This document shows, piece after piece, positions 46,577 to 56,141 of a DNA stretch of 64,000 nt. The notes under the pieces were generated by a model, which worked only from the letters and a program-made list of their open reading frames with translations, was not told the DNA's origin and did not search any database. The stretch spans positions 1,306,866 to 1,370,865 of the forward strand of contig CAWEKT010000001.1 in NCBI GenBank assembly GCA_963809765.1, given 5' to 3'. Source of the DNA: JACVRM01 sp963809765 (GTDB taxonomy: Bacteria > Actinomycetota > Thermoleophilia > Gaiellales > Gaiellaceae). Position 1 is the stretch's first letter; every line of letters starts with the position of its first letter. A program made the translations under genes and the position numbers.

Positions 46577-48034
46577 ATGAGTGTCCCGCTTCGCCCCGCG
46601 GGACGGCCTCGCCGCCGTTCGCCCCGTAATGCCTGGCTGATCCTGGTCGCCTTCGCGATCCCGGCCGCCCTCGCCGTCATGGGCTGGTCGGCAGCACCCG
46701 TCCAGCCAGGCGCAGCTCGCCCCGGATCCCGAAGACCTGCGAGGGCTACCCCGAGAAGCGCATCTACCTCGAAGCGCAGTCGTGGTGGGAGGCCCAGGCC
46801 GGCCCCGCCGAGCACCCCGGCACCGGCAAGCAGGGCCACATCCACGTCGGCACCTGCTTCCCCCTCTTCCAGCGTCTCTCGGGCAGCAGCCTGCACCTCG
46901 ACGTCTTCGTCCAGTTGCACAACCTGCCCTCCCAGATCGCCTACTTCTCCACCGACGTCGAGACCGGCGAGGACGGCGGCACCCTCCTACCACCAGCTCG
47001 TCCCCGACTACCGCCGCCGCTGCGCCAGCGCCGACTGCAACGAATGGGTCAGCATCGACATCCCGCTCGCGCAGCTGCCGAGCAGCGGCTGGGCGATGTT
47101 CAAGCTGCTCCCCCACGCCGACACGCCCGACGGCAACGCCCAGCGCGTCGTCAGCGGCTGGTGGGCCTACATCGACAACGGCAAGCCCGCGCACCAAGTC
47201 GGCCACGCCCGGCGATCGCAGGGCATCGGCTGGTTCTCACCCGGCGGCCCCGCCGGCAAGTACTCCGGCCGTCGCGATCGCCAACAGCGACCTGCCCTGG
47301 AACCCGCAGACCGGCCAGGCCGATCCCGCTCAGCGGCACCTGGCAACCGACCGTCGCGCATCTCACGCGACGAAGCCCTCGTCCTCATCGACCCCGCCCT
47401 GCACGCCAACCCGCCCAACTTCGGCAACGATCGTCCTCTCCAACAAAGGCCGCTGGGACCGCATCGGAAAAACTCACCATCGACACCACCAAGCTCACCG
47501 ACGGCAAACACCGCCTCCTCATCGGCGGCTGCGACACCCGCCCCGACGGCAAGAACTGCGGCGTCCTCGTCGTCCCGTTCGTCGTGAACAACGCGGCGCT
47601 CCCTCCACGTCGACCCCTGCTCCGCCCGCCAGACGACCACGACGACGCCGACGGCGCCGCACGCCCGCGCCGACACCCGCGCCGGCGACCGGGAACCTCG
47701 TGCTCGGCCCGCTGCAGACCGCCAACGTCGCCTCGTTCTCCGGACTCAGCCGCGCGCTCGCAGGTCGTCTCTTCTATGCGCGCGTCTCGGTGACCGACTC
47801 CGCGACCGGCGCCTCGCCGCGAGCTGGCCACGACGACGTGCGACGGCCTCGCGGGCGCTCACCCCGGTCGACGCGGACGCGTCGTACTCCGGCGGCTACG
47901 CGCTGTGCGTCTTCCGCCTGCCGGCCGACTCCGCCGGGAAGCCGTTCAAGGGCTCGATCCGCGTCACGTCCGGCGCCGCGTTCGCGAGCCGCTCGTTCAT
48001 CTTCCGGATCAACGCTCCGACCTCCGCCGACTAG
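46577..48034 (+). CDS. Secreted/anchored protein, paralogue 1; multiple frameshifts
   Basis: Begins MSVPLRPAGRPRRRSPRNAW followed by a hydrophobic segment (LILVAFAIPAALAVMGWSAA): a signal peptide or anchor. The ~290-residue extracellular part, after correction, includes YLEAQSWWEAQAGP, GKQGHIHVGTCFPLFQRLSG, RRRCASADCNEWVSIDIPL, VVSGWWAYIDNGKP, NSDLPWNPQTGQ, LVLIDPALHANPPNFGTIVL and LIGGCDTRPDGKNCGVLVVP. A spacer then leads to a C-terminal module ending GYALCVFRLPADSAGKPFKG and SIRVTSG. No known family. Paralogue 2 at 49067-50582 is about 85% identical in the main domain. Conserved His, Trp and paired Cys suggest ligand binding or an enzyme. Confidence 0.7.
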
Positions 48035-48114
48035 GCACCGATGCCTCGCGGAGACGCGAGCCAGCGCGGCGCGCACTCATCACCGGCTGCCCTGGCTGCC
48101 GACATAGAGAGCGC

Positions 48115-49000
48115 GTGCACGTGGTCAGCCCCGAGCTTGCGCTGGTCGACGACGCGCTCGCGAGGTACGCGCGGGCGTCGTTGCCCGAGCCCGATGTCTT
48201 CGCCGTCCTCGACCGTCTCCGCGAGTGCGAGCGCCTCGAGCGGCTTCGCACTGCGCTCGCCTCCGAGTACGAGCCTCCGCCCGCGCAGCGGGCAGCAGCT
48301 CGTCTCGCAGCCGCTACCGGCCGCCCGCCGGAGTCGCGCTGACCGTCACCGCGCTCGCCGCCGCGTGTACAGCCGCGGCGCTCGCCTCGGGCAGCGGCGA
48401 CGCCGTCCCGGTCCGCGATGCGAGCACGCTCGAGTCGAGCGGCGACAGCGAGCAGCACCGGTCGCTGCCCGCAATCGGCGTGGCGGCCCGGCTCGAGCAG
48501 CCGGCAGTGCCGCGCGGCGACGCCGACGCAGCCGACAGCTCCGAGCTCCGTGCCGCTCCGGCCACGCCGAGCCGAAGGGCGATGCTCCGCAGACCTCCGA
48601 GACCGACCTCGAGCGGCGAGCAAGCCCACGAGCCGACGCGCCGCAGGACGCGCGGCATGCAGCTCAGCCGGCGAGCCGGTCCGGCGCCGCGTCGTCGCCG
48701 CGCCCGGCGGCCGCACGGACCGTCACCGCGAGGCCCGAGCTGCGCTGGGACGCCAGCTCGAACGCCGACTCGTACCGCGTCCAGGTCTTCCGCGCCGAGC
48801 GCGGCGGGAAGATGCTCTTCGAGGTCTGGACGAACAAGCCGCGCCTGCGCATCCCCTCAGCCTGGCTGCGCACGGGCCCGGCTCCGCTCCAGGGCTCCTT
48901 CCGCTGGATCGCCTACCCGGTGCTCGCAGGCGACGACCGCTTCGGGACGGACTCGGCCGCCGCGTCCCCCGCCGCCCGCGGCTCGTTCTCGATTCCCTGA
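48115..49000 (+). CDS. Single-pass membrane protein with C-terminal fibronectin-III-like domain; frameshifts
   Basis: Three readable parts lie in three frames. First a ~75-residue helical cytoplasmic head (SPELALVDDALARYARASLP, DVFAVLDRLRECERLERLRT), second a hydrophobic segment GVALTVTALAAACTAAALAS with a low-complexity Ser/Ala/Glu/Pro linker, third ARPELRWDASSNADSYRVQV with FRAERGGKMLFEVWTNKPRL and SFRWIAYPVLAGD, the strand pattern of a fibronectin type III domain. Joining needs indels near 48340 and near 48690. It might instead be two genes. GTG 48115 or 48121. It lies between the two secreted paralogues, so a shared surface role is plausible. Confidence 0.5.
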
Positions 49001-49066
49001 GTCGAGCGCCCGGGTATCACCGGATCGAGGCTCAGGCTTTCCAGTCGGCGCCGATGGTAGGCAGGT

Positions 49067-50582
49067 ATGAGTGTCCCGCTTCGCCCCGCGGGACGGCCTC
49101 ACCGCCGTTCGCCCCGTAATGCCTGGCTGATCCTGGTCGCCTTCGCGATCCCGGCCGCACTCGCCGTGCTCGGCTGGTCGGCAGCACCCGCCAGCCAGGC
49201 GCAGCTCGCGCCGGATCCCGAAGACCTGCGAGGGCTACCCCGAGAAGCGCGTCTACCTCGAGGCGCAGTCCTGGTGGGAGGCCCAGGCCGGCCCCGCCGA
49301 GCACCCGGGCACCGGCAAGCAGGGCCACATCCACGTCGGCACCTGCTTCCCGCTCTTCCAGCGCCTCAGCGGCGACAGCCTCCACCTCGACGTCTTCGTC
49401 CAGCTACCACAACCTGCCCTCGCACGATCGCCTACTTCTCCACCGACATCGAGACCGGCCTGGACGGCGGCACCCTGCTCCACCAGCTCGTCCCCGACTA
49501 CCGCCGCCGCTGCGCCAGCGCCGACTGCAACGAGTGGGTCAGCATCGACCTCCCACTCGCCAAGCTCGCGAGCAGCGGCTGGGCGATGTTCAAGCTCATC
49601 CCCCACGCCGACACCACCGACGGCAACGCCCAGCGCGTCGTCAGCGGCTGGTGGGCCTACATCGACAACGGCAAGCCGCCGCACACGAACGCCGCCAGCG
49701 GCCCTGCGATCGCAGGGCGTCGGCTGGTTCTCACCCGGCGGCCCCGCCGGCAAGTACTCCGACCGCCGCATCGCCAACAGCGACCTGCCCTGGAACCCGC
49801 AGACCGGCCAGACGATCCCCGCTCAGCGGCACCTGGCAGCCGACCGTCGGCATCCAGCGCGACGAAGCCCTCGTCCTCATCGACCCCGCCCTCCACGCCA
49901 ACCCGCCGAACTTCGGAACCATCGTCCTCTCCAACAAGGGCCGCTGGGACCGCTCGGAGAAGCTCACCATCGACACCACCAAGCTCGCCGACGGCAAGCA
50001 CCGCCTCCTCATCGGCGGCTGCGACACCCGCCCCGACGGCAAGAACTGCGGCATCCTCGTCATCCCCTTCGTCGTCAACAACACGACGCCCGCCACCGCG
50101 CCGTCCGACGGCAGCGGCGAGTCGTTCGACCCGACCAACCCGCCCCTTCCCCTCCGGCTGCCGCCGACGGGCTTCCCGCTGACCAGCGGAACCCGCCTCG
50201 CCGCGCTCGAACCCGGCGCCGGGCAACGCCGACACGCCGGCCGCGACCAGACGCGTCGTGCTCGGGTCGATGCAGCGGTCGCGCCAGACGACCTTCCGCG
50301 GCAGCGCGCGAGCGATCGCCGGTCGCGCCCTACTTCGCACGAGTCCCCGTCACCGACGTCACCACCGGCGCGGCACCCGCGCGCGCGACGGTGCGGTGCA
50401 GCGCGCTCGCCGGCCGTGCGGCGCTCAGGGCCCGCGCCCGCTTCGGCAACGGCTACGCGACCTGCTCGTGGCGCGTCCCGGCGAGCAAGGTGGGCCGTCT
50501 GCTGCGCGGCTCGATCCGCGTCGAAGCAGGCACGACTCGCGCGAGCCGCAGCTTCAGCACGCGCATCCGCCGGGCGCGCTGA
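49067..50582 (+). CDS. Secreted/anchored protein, paralogue 2; frameshifts
   Basis: Starts MSVPLRPAGRPHRRSPRNAW with the same export segment as paralogue 1. The main domain repeats GKQGHIHVGTCFPLFQRLSG, CNEWVSIDLPLAKLASSGWA, NSDLPWNPQTGQ, NPPNFGTIVLSNKGRWDRSE and LIGGCDTRPDGKNCGILVIP. The tail differs: a longer linker (PSDGSGESFDPTNPPLPLRL) and a C-terminal module GNGYATCSWRVPASKVGRLL then RGSIRVEAG, which parallels that of paralogue 1. Fewer indels than paralogue 1, about six. The stop at 50580-50582 is four bases from the convergent glyS stop. Function unknown. Confidence 0.7.
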
Positions 50583-50586
50583 GCGT

Positions 50587-52553
50587 CTAGAGCGGCAGCT
50601 GCCCGAAGTCCGCGAGCGCTCGCAGCGCGTCGCGAACGTCCACGAGCAGCCGTAGCCGGTTCGCGCGCACGGCCGAGTCCTCGGCCATGACGAGCACCTC
50701 GTCGAAGAAACGCGCCAGCGGCGGCCCCAGCTCCGCGGCTGCACCCAGCGCCCCCGCGTAGTCCTGCGCGGGCAGCCGCGCACCGAGCTCCGCCTCCACA
50801 CGCTCGAGCGCCGCCGCCACCTCGCTCTCGGCCTCGTCCGCGAAGAGCGATCGGTCGAGAGACGCCGCCACATCGTCCGCCCGCCCGCCGAGGCGATCGG
50901 CGCGGGAGTACACCGTGTGCAGCGCCTCGAGCTGCTGCCGGTCGGCGGCGGCGAGCGCGAGCGCGAGCCGGGCGACTCCTCCGAGCTCGCGGACGGCCGC
51001 CGAGCCGCGCGCAGCGCGCACGAACTCCACGGGCACGTCGAGGAGGCTCTCGAGCCGCTCGCCCACGAAGTCGACCACCTCCGCGCGGTCGAACTCCGGC
51101 ACGACCTCGGCGCCCTGCTCCACCAGCAGCTTGTGGCTCAGAGCCACGAGCTCGTCGAGCTCCAGCTGCAGCCCGCCCTCGTGCGCCAGACGGCAGAGGC
51201 CGATCGCCGCGCGGCGCGAGCCGTAGGGGTCCCGGGACCCGGTCGGTCGCTGCCCGAGTGCGAAGGCGACGGTCAGGTTGTCGATCTTGTCCGCCGCCGC
51301 GAGCGCCTTCCCGGGCTCGGTCGAGGGCAGCGGGCCCCCGGCCGCGTCGGGCAGGTACTGCTCGTCGACGGCCGCCGCGACCGCCTCGGGGAAGCCGGCG
51401 TGACGGGCGTACTCGGCGCCGATCGAGCCCTCCAGCTCGGGGAACTCGCGCACGAGCTCTGCCGCCTGGTCGGCCTTGGCCAGCCTGGCGGCCTCGCGCG
51501 AGGCTTCGCCGCCGCCGAGCGCCTCGACCAGCCGCAGCAGCCGGTCGCGCTTGTCGGCGAACGTGCCCGCGCCGGTCCTGAAGACGATCGAGCCGAGCCG
51601 CGCTGCCAGCCCCTCGATCCCGACGGCGATGTCGCGGTCGAAGGTGAAGGCGGCGTCGTCGAGCCGGCCCTCGAGCACGCGCACGTGGCCGGCGCGGACG
51701 ACGTCCGGCTCGCCCGCGTTCGCGACGATCGCGAAGCGCGCGCCGCCGAGCGGGAAGTAGCGCTGGTGCGCCTGCATGGCGGTCACGACCACCTGCTGGG
51801 GCAGCTCGAGAAAGCGCTCGGAGAACTCGCCCTCGAGCACGGTCGGCGCCTCCACCAGGTGCACGACCTCGGCCAGCTTGCCGCCCGGGTCGGACCAGTC
51901 GCCGAGCGCGTCGAGCGCGGTGACGATCGCGTCGCGGCGCGCTTCGGCGTCGGGCTCGACGCCGGCGGCTCGCAGCCGCTCCTCGTACCCGGCCGCCGAC
52001 TCGATCTCGACCGCCTCCGGGTGCGTCCAGCGATGGCCGTACGACTCGCTGCCCGACTCGAGCTCACCGAGCGAGACGCGAAGCGTCTCCTCCCCCGCTT
52101 CGCGCAGAGCCAGCGGACCGGCCGCGCGAAGCGGAAACCGTCGTCGCGCCAGCGCATCGACTTGGTGAAGGCGAGGCCGCGCACGAGCTGCTCGAGCCGC
52201 TCGGGCAGCACCTCGGAGATCGCCTGTCCCGGGACGCGCGCCCAGACGTGGCCGTCCCGCCGCTCGAGCGCGTCGACCGTGACGCCCGCGCCGCGCGCGA
52301 ACCCTTCCGCTGCCTTCGTCGGCTTGCCGTCGTCGCCGAAGGCAATGCGCTCGGCCGGGCCGCGGCGCACCTCCTCCTCGCCGCCCTCCGGCAGGTCGTC
52401 GATCCTGACCGCCAGCCGCCGCGGGCCGATGAAGAGCGCGTCCGGCTCGCTGCCGAGCAGCGTGCGGCAGAGCTCCGGCAGCTGTGCACCGGCCTCGCGG
52501 CAGGCGAGCGCAGGCAGCTCCTCGCACCCGATCTCGAACAGCAGCTCAGGCAC
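50587..52553 (-). CDS. glyS: Glycyl-tRNA synthetase beta subunit; frameshift near 52110
   Basis: The tRNA-binding and editing-like partner of the alpha2beta2 glycyl-tRNA synthetase. PELLFEIGCEELPA begins the protein at GTG 52553, overlapping the glyQ stop. Further motifs are FIGPRRLAVRIDDLP, FTKSMRWRDDGFRFARPVRW, HQRYFPLGGARFAIVANAGE, GRLDDAAFTFDRDI, ADKIDNLTVAFALGQRPTGS and DPYGSRRAAIGLCRLA with HD-type residues. One base is missing near 52105-52115 at the WLCA/EAGEETLRVS junction. About 655 residues. The C-terminal anticodon-binding domain is complete. Confidence 0.94.
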
Positions 52554-53427
52554 CGACGGCAACCTCCTCGCGGTCCGGCGCGAACTTCGCCAGGTATGCC
52601 TGCGCGACCCGCCGCGTCAGCGTGCGCACCCGGCCGATGTAGGCCGCCCGCTCGCTCACCGAGATCGCGCCGCGCGCGTCGAGGAGGTTGAAGATGTGCG
52701 AGCACTTCAGCACCTGGTCGTAGGCCGGGAGCGGCAGCTCTCGCTCGACGAGGTGCGCGCACTCGGCGGTGTGCTCCTCGAAGCGCCGCGTGAGCACGTC
52801 CACGGGCGCCTCCTCGAAGTTGTACGCCGACCACTGGCGCTCGGCCTCCAGGTAGACGTCGCCCCAGGTCACACCGGGTACCCACTCGAGGTCGAGTGCC
52901 GAGTCCTTGCCCTGGATGAACATCGCCAGCCGCTCGAGCCCGTACGTGATCTCCGCGGGCACGAGGTCGACGTCGAGGCCCGCCAGCTGCTGGAAGTACG
53001 TGAACTGGGTGACCTCCATGCCGTCGAGCCAGACCTCCCAGCCGAGCCCCCAGGCGCCCATCGTCGCCTGCTCCCAGTCGTCCTCGACGAGCCGCGGGTC
53101 GTGCCGCTCGAGCTCGATCCCGATCGCCCGCAGCGAGTCGAAGTAGAGGTCGAGCACGTCCTCGGGCGCCGGCTTGAGGATCACCTGGTACTGGAAGTAG
53201 TGCTGGAAGCGATACGGGTTCTCGCCGTAACGGCCGTCCGTCGGGCGGATGACCGGCTCGACGTACGCGGCGCGCCACGGGTCGGGCCCGAGACAGCGGA
53301 GGAAGGTGGCGGGATTCGCCGTGCCCGCACCGAGCTCCGTGTGGTACGGCTGCATCAGCACGCACCCGCGCTCGGCCCAGTAGCCCTCGAGCGCGCGGAT
53401 CATCTCCTGGTAGTTGAGGGCCGCCAC
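52546..53427 (-). CDS. glyQ: Glycyl-tRNA synthetase alpha subunit
   Basis: Catalytic subunit that forms glycyl-adenylate and charges tRNA-Gly. The family is unmistakable: LEGYWAERGCVLMQPYHTEL, GAGTANPATFLRCLGPDPW, AYVEPVIRPTDGRYGENPYR, FQHYFQYQVILKP, MGAWGLGWEVWLDGMEVTQF and TYFQQLAGLD. The start is GTG 53427 or TTG 53439, giving 293 or 297 residues. The stop overlaps the glyS start by eight bases. No frameshift. The two-subunit form is the bacterial type; many actinobacteria have the single-chain enzyme instead. Confidence 0.95.
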   Translation of the reverse strand: MAALNYQEMIRALEGYWAERGCVLMQPYHTELGAGTANPATFLRCLGPDPWRAAYVEPVIRPTDGRYGENPYRFQHYFQYQVILKPAPEDVLDLYFDSLRAIGIELERHDPRLVEDDWEQATMGAWGLGWEVWLDGMEVTQFTYFQQLAGLDVDLVPAEITYGLERLAMFIQGKDSALDLEWVPGVTWGDVYLEAERQWSAYNFEEAPVDVLTRRFEEHTAECAHLVERELPLPAYDQVLKCSHIFNLLDARGAISVSERAAYIGRVRTLTRRVAQAYLAKFAPDREEVAVGA

Positions 53428-53473
53428 GACTCCGGCCAATGCTACGCGGGGTCGCGGCGGGGCCGGGGACGCG

Positions 53474-54961
53474 CTACGAGGCGCCCTGAACGACGACCAG
53501 CGTCTTCCCGAAGGAGAAGCGCGCGGCGTCGGCGAGTGCGAGCGGATCGACCTGCCTCGCCCGATCGCTGCGCAGGACGACGACGGTGTACTCCGCCTTG
53601 TCCACCCGCCGCGACGGCGTGAAGCCCGGCGGGCTCCGGACTTCGATCTCCGGCTTGACGAACGCGCCGCCGCGGCTCCGCTTGCCCGCCATCGCGACGA
53701 TCGCGATCTCCCGCACCGCGGGCCGGGCGGGGCAGGGCCTGCCGATCGGCTGGGTGACGGAGAGTGATCCGCCCGTGCCGCCGCCGCACGGGCGTGAGAG
53801 GCCGTCCAGGTACGGGGTCAGCGGCGAGCTGAGCGGCGTCACGACGACGACCGAGGCGTCCGGCCGGCCGCAACAACCGCGGCGGCTCCCCGCCAGTCGG
53901 TTCGCTGCAACGCGGGGTCGTTCACGACGGACACGACCGCGATCAGCGAGATCGCGATCAGCACCGCGCCGGCCGCTCGCGTCCACGTCGTCCGGCTGAA
54001 GGCGGCCGCGACGACGAGTACCGCCGGCGCGATCGCGCCGACCACGTACAGGGAGTTGAAGTAGTCCGCGCCGAGTGCCGCCAGCAGCACGGGCGTCACG
54101 ACCCCCGCCGCAGCGACCGACCCGGCCAGGAGCAACGTCCGCGCCTGCTGGCGGGGAAACGTGAGCACCAGGCCGGCGAACGCCACGGCGACGCACGCGG
54201 CGGCCGCTACCGCGAGACCCGTCTCCTGCCAGGCGTCGAAGCCGATCAGGAACTCCTTCGGAACTCGCAGCGCCCGCGAGACGAGCGAGAGGTCGCGAAA
54301 GGCGTACGCCGGCTTGCGCTCGTCGACGGCGAGCGGGATCAGCGCCACGCCGACGGCGGCGACAGCCGCGACAGCGGCGATCGTGCGCCGGTCCCGCCGC
54401 TCGCGGAGAAGAAACAGCCGCCTGCGCGGCGACGAGGAAGGCGGCGTAGTAGTGGGTCAGCAGCGCGGCCGCCGAGACGATCGCCCAGAGAGTGAGCGCT
54501 CGCCACGACGCCCGCTCCATCGCCCGCAGGAAGAAGTGGACGCCGAGCGCCGAGAGCAGCACCAGCAGCGCGTAGCTCCGCGCCTCCTGCGAGAGCCAGA
54601 CGAGGAACGGGTTGACGGCGACGAGCGCGCCTGCCCAGATCCCCGCCTCCGGCCCGAGCCGCTCGCGGGCAGTCCAGAAGGCGACGGCGACGGTGGCCGT
54701 GCCGCAGAGGGCCGAGAACGAGCGGAGGCCGACCTCGCCCGCCCCGAACAGCTGCGTCCAGGCCCAGGCGAGGACGTAGTAGAGGTGCGGCGTGGACTCG
54801 GTCTCGGGGACGAGCTCGACCATGTCGAGGAAGGACTGGCGGACGATCTGCACCGTGAAGGCCTCGTCGAGCCAGAAGCTCTGCAGATCCAGAGTCGCGA
54901 ACCGAAGCAGGCCGCCGACTGCGACGAGCGCCGCCGAAATGCCAAGGTCGCGTCTCCCCAT
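53474..54961 (-). CDS. GT39/ArnT-type membrane glycosyltransferase; frameshifts near 54412 and 53868
   Basis: Polytopic membrane protein of about 495 residues with roughly nine helices. The first loop has SFWLDEAFTVQIVRQS, the Asp-Glu motif of polyprenyl-phosphate-sugar-dependent GT-C enzymes, and later LSQEARSYALLVLLSA and HYYAAFLVAAQA match the PMT/ArnT group. The C-terminal extracellular domain (KPEIEVRSPPGFTPSRRVDK) is soluble. Two single-base shifts join the segments. It probably transfers a lipid-linked sugar onto envelope protein or glycan. It lies directly downstream of the ATG at 54961 with a repeat unit 25 bases beyond, and is 46 bases from glyQ. Confidence 0.8.
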   Translation of the reverse strand: MGRRDLGISAALVAVGGLLRFATLDLQSFWLDEAFTVQIVRQSFLDMVELVPETESTPHLYYVLAWAWTQLFGAGEVGLRSFSALCGTATVAVAFWTARERLGPEAGIWAGALVAVNPFLVWLSQEARSYALLVLLSALGVHFFLRAMERASWRALTLWAIVSAAALLTHYYAAFLVAAQAAVSSPRAAGPAHDRRCRGCRRRRRGADPARRRRAQAGVRLSRPLARLAGAASSEGVPDRLRRLAGDGSRGSGRRVRRRGVRRPGAHVSPPAGADVAPGRVGRCGGGRDARAAGGTRRGLLQLPVRGRRDRAGGTRRRGRLQPDDVDASGRRGADRDLADRGRVRRERPRVAANRLAGSRRGCCGRPDASVVVVTPLSSPLTPYLDGLSRPCGGGTGGSLSVTQPIGRPCPARPAVREIAIVAMAGKRSRGGAFVKPEIEVRSPPGFTPSRRVDKAEYTVVVLRSDRARQVDPLALADAARFSFGKTLVVVQGAS

Positions 54962-54986
54962 GCGCTGAGTCTGACCGCGAGCCGAA

Positions 54987-55013
54987 GGGTCTGTCCCCGC
55001 AGGGGCCTGACCC
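54987..55013. repeat. Repeat family A unit, inverted orientation
   Basis: GGGTCTGTCCCC, spacer GCA, then GGGGCCTGACCC (one substitution from GGGGACTGACCC). It lies in the 85-base spacer between the divergent GT39-type and esterase genes. Confidence 0.65.
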
Positions 55014-55046
55014 GATCAGTTCGACCAGCCGAGTAGCCTCAGCCGT

Positions 55047-56082
55047 GTGAAGCCGTGGTCACGAGACCTCACGGGACGCCTGGACGAGCACGTCTTCGTC
55101 AGCGAGGCGCTACGCGACAACCCGCTCGGCGATCCGCACGAGCGGCCGCTGTGGGTCTACGTGCCGCCCGGCTACGACGACGAGCCCGACCGCCGCTACC
55201 CCGTGATCGTCGTCATCCAGGGCTACACGGGCCAGCTCGACATGTGGCGCAACCGCACCGCGTTCCGGCCCAACGTGTCGAGCTGACCGACGAGCTGTTC
55301 GCCGACGACGACGTTCCGCCGGCGCTCGTCGTCTACGTCGACGCGTGGACGTCGTACGGCGGCAGCCAGTTCCTCGACTCGCCCGGAACCGGCCGCTACC
55401 ACACCTACCTCTGCGACGAGGTCGTGCCCTGGGTCGACGAGCACTACCGCACGCTCGCCGCACGCGAGCACCGCGGCATCGCCGGCAAGTCGAGCGGCGG
55501 CTACGGCGCGATGGTCACGGCCGATGCTGCGGCCCGACCTCTTCGGCGGCTTCGCCACGCACGCGGGCGACTCGCTCTTCGAGGTCTGCTACCCGCGGGA
55601 CTTCGAGGTGGCCGCGCGGACGCTGCGCGACCTCTACGACGGCTCGTACGAGCGCTTCTGGGAGGACTTCCGCTCCCGCCCTGCCTGGACGCGGCCCGGC
55701 GACGCGCAGCTCGTCAGAGGCCTGGGGATGCGCGGCTGCGTACTCGGCCGACCCGGACGGCACGGTGCAGCTCCCGTTCGACCCGTCCACGGGCCGCGCC
55801 GCGTCCGGAGATCTGGGAGCGCTGGCTGGCCTGGGACCCCGTGCGCATGGCACCGACGACACGCCGACGCCCTGCGCTCGATGCGCGCGATCTGGATCGA
55901 CGCCGGCACCCGTGACGAGTACTTCCTCGACCTCGGCGCCGAGGCGTTCCGCCAGGAGCTCGAAACGCTCGGTGTCGACGCCGCTCGTCGTCCACTTCGA
56001 GCTCTTCGACGCGACCCACGCGCAGATCGAGTACCGGTATCCGCTCGCCCTCCGCTACCTGTCCGAACGGCTAGCCGCTTAG
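55047..56082 (+). CDS. Esterase D / enterochelin esterase-like alpha/beta hydrolase; about six frameshifts
   Basis: An alpha/beta hydrolase of the PF00756 type, about 343 residues. LWVYVPPGYDDEPDRRYPVI and VVIQGYTGQLDMW begin the fold; the nucleophile elbow is GIAGKSSGGYGAM, DLFGGFATHAGDSLFEVCYP follows, and ATHAQIEYRYPLALRYLSER carries the final His. The pieces lie in alternating frames with shifts near 55282, 55522, 55725, 55795, 55850 and 55980. The substrate could be a mycolyl-like ester, a siderophore or another ester. GTG 55047. It is a neighbour of the XRE/coiled-coil gene, 60 bases away, in the same direction. Confidence 0.8.
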
Positions 56083-56098
56083 GCTGTCCAGGTGGACT

Positions 56099-56112
56099 GG
56101 GGTGGTCACCCC
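56099..56112 (+). promoter_or_regulatory. Candidate operator upstream of the XRE/coiled-coil gene
   Basis: Perfect inverted repeat GGGGTG-GT-CACCCC, centred 37 bases before the GTG at 56142. As the following gene encodes an XRE-type helix-turn-helix protein, autoregulation through this site is plausible. It is also consistent with a GC-rich hairpin after the esterase stop. Confidence 0.45.
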
Positions 56113-56141
56113 GCGCACAATGAGCAAGGGGTGCGGGAACA

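Noticed and set aside
40975..50582. Island of ancient pseudogenes
   Set aside because: Active-site residues and general conservation persist in every segment; decay would bring substitutions and stops, not only one-base shifts.
50587..52553. Programmed frameshift in glyS, ppdK or cca
   Set aside because: No slippery heptamer or conserved stimulatory element was seen; similar single indels occur in many unrelated genes, which points to technical error.
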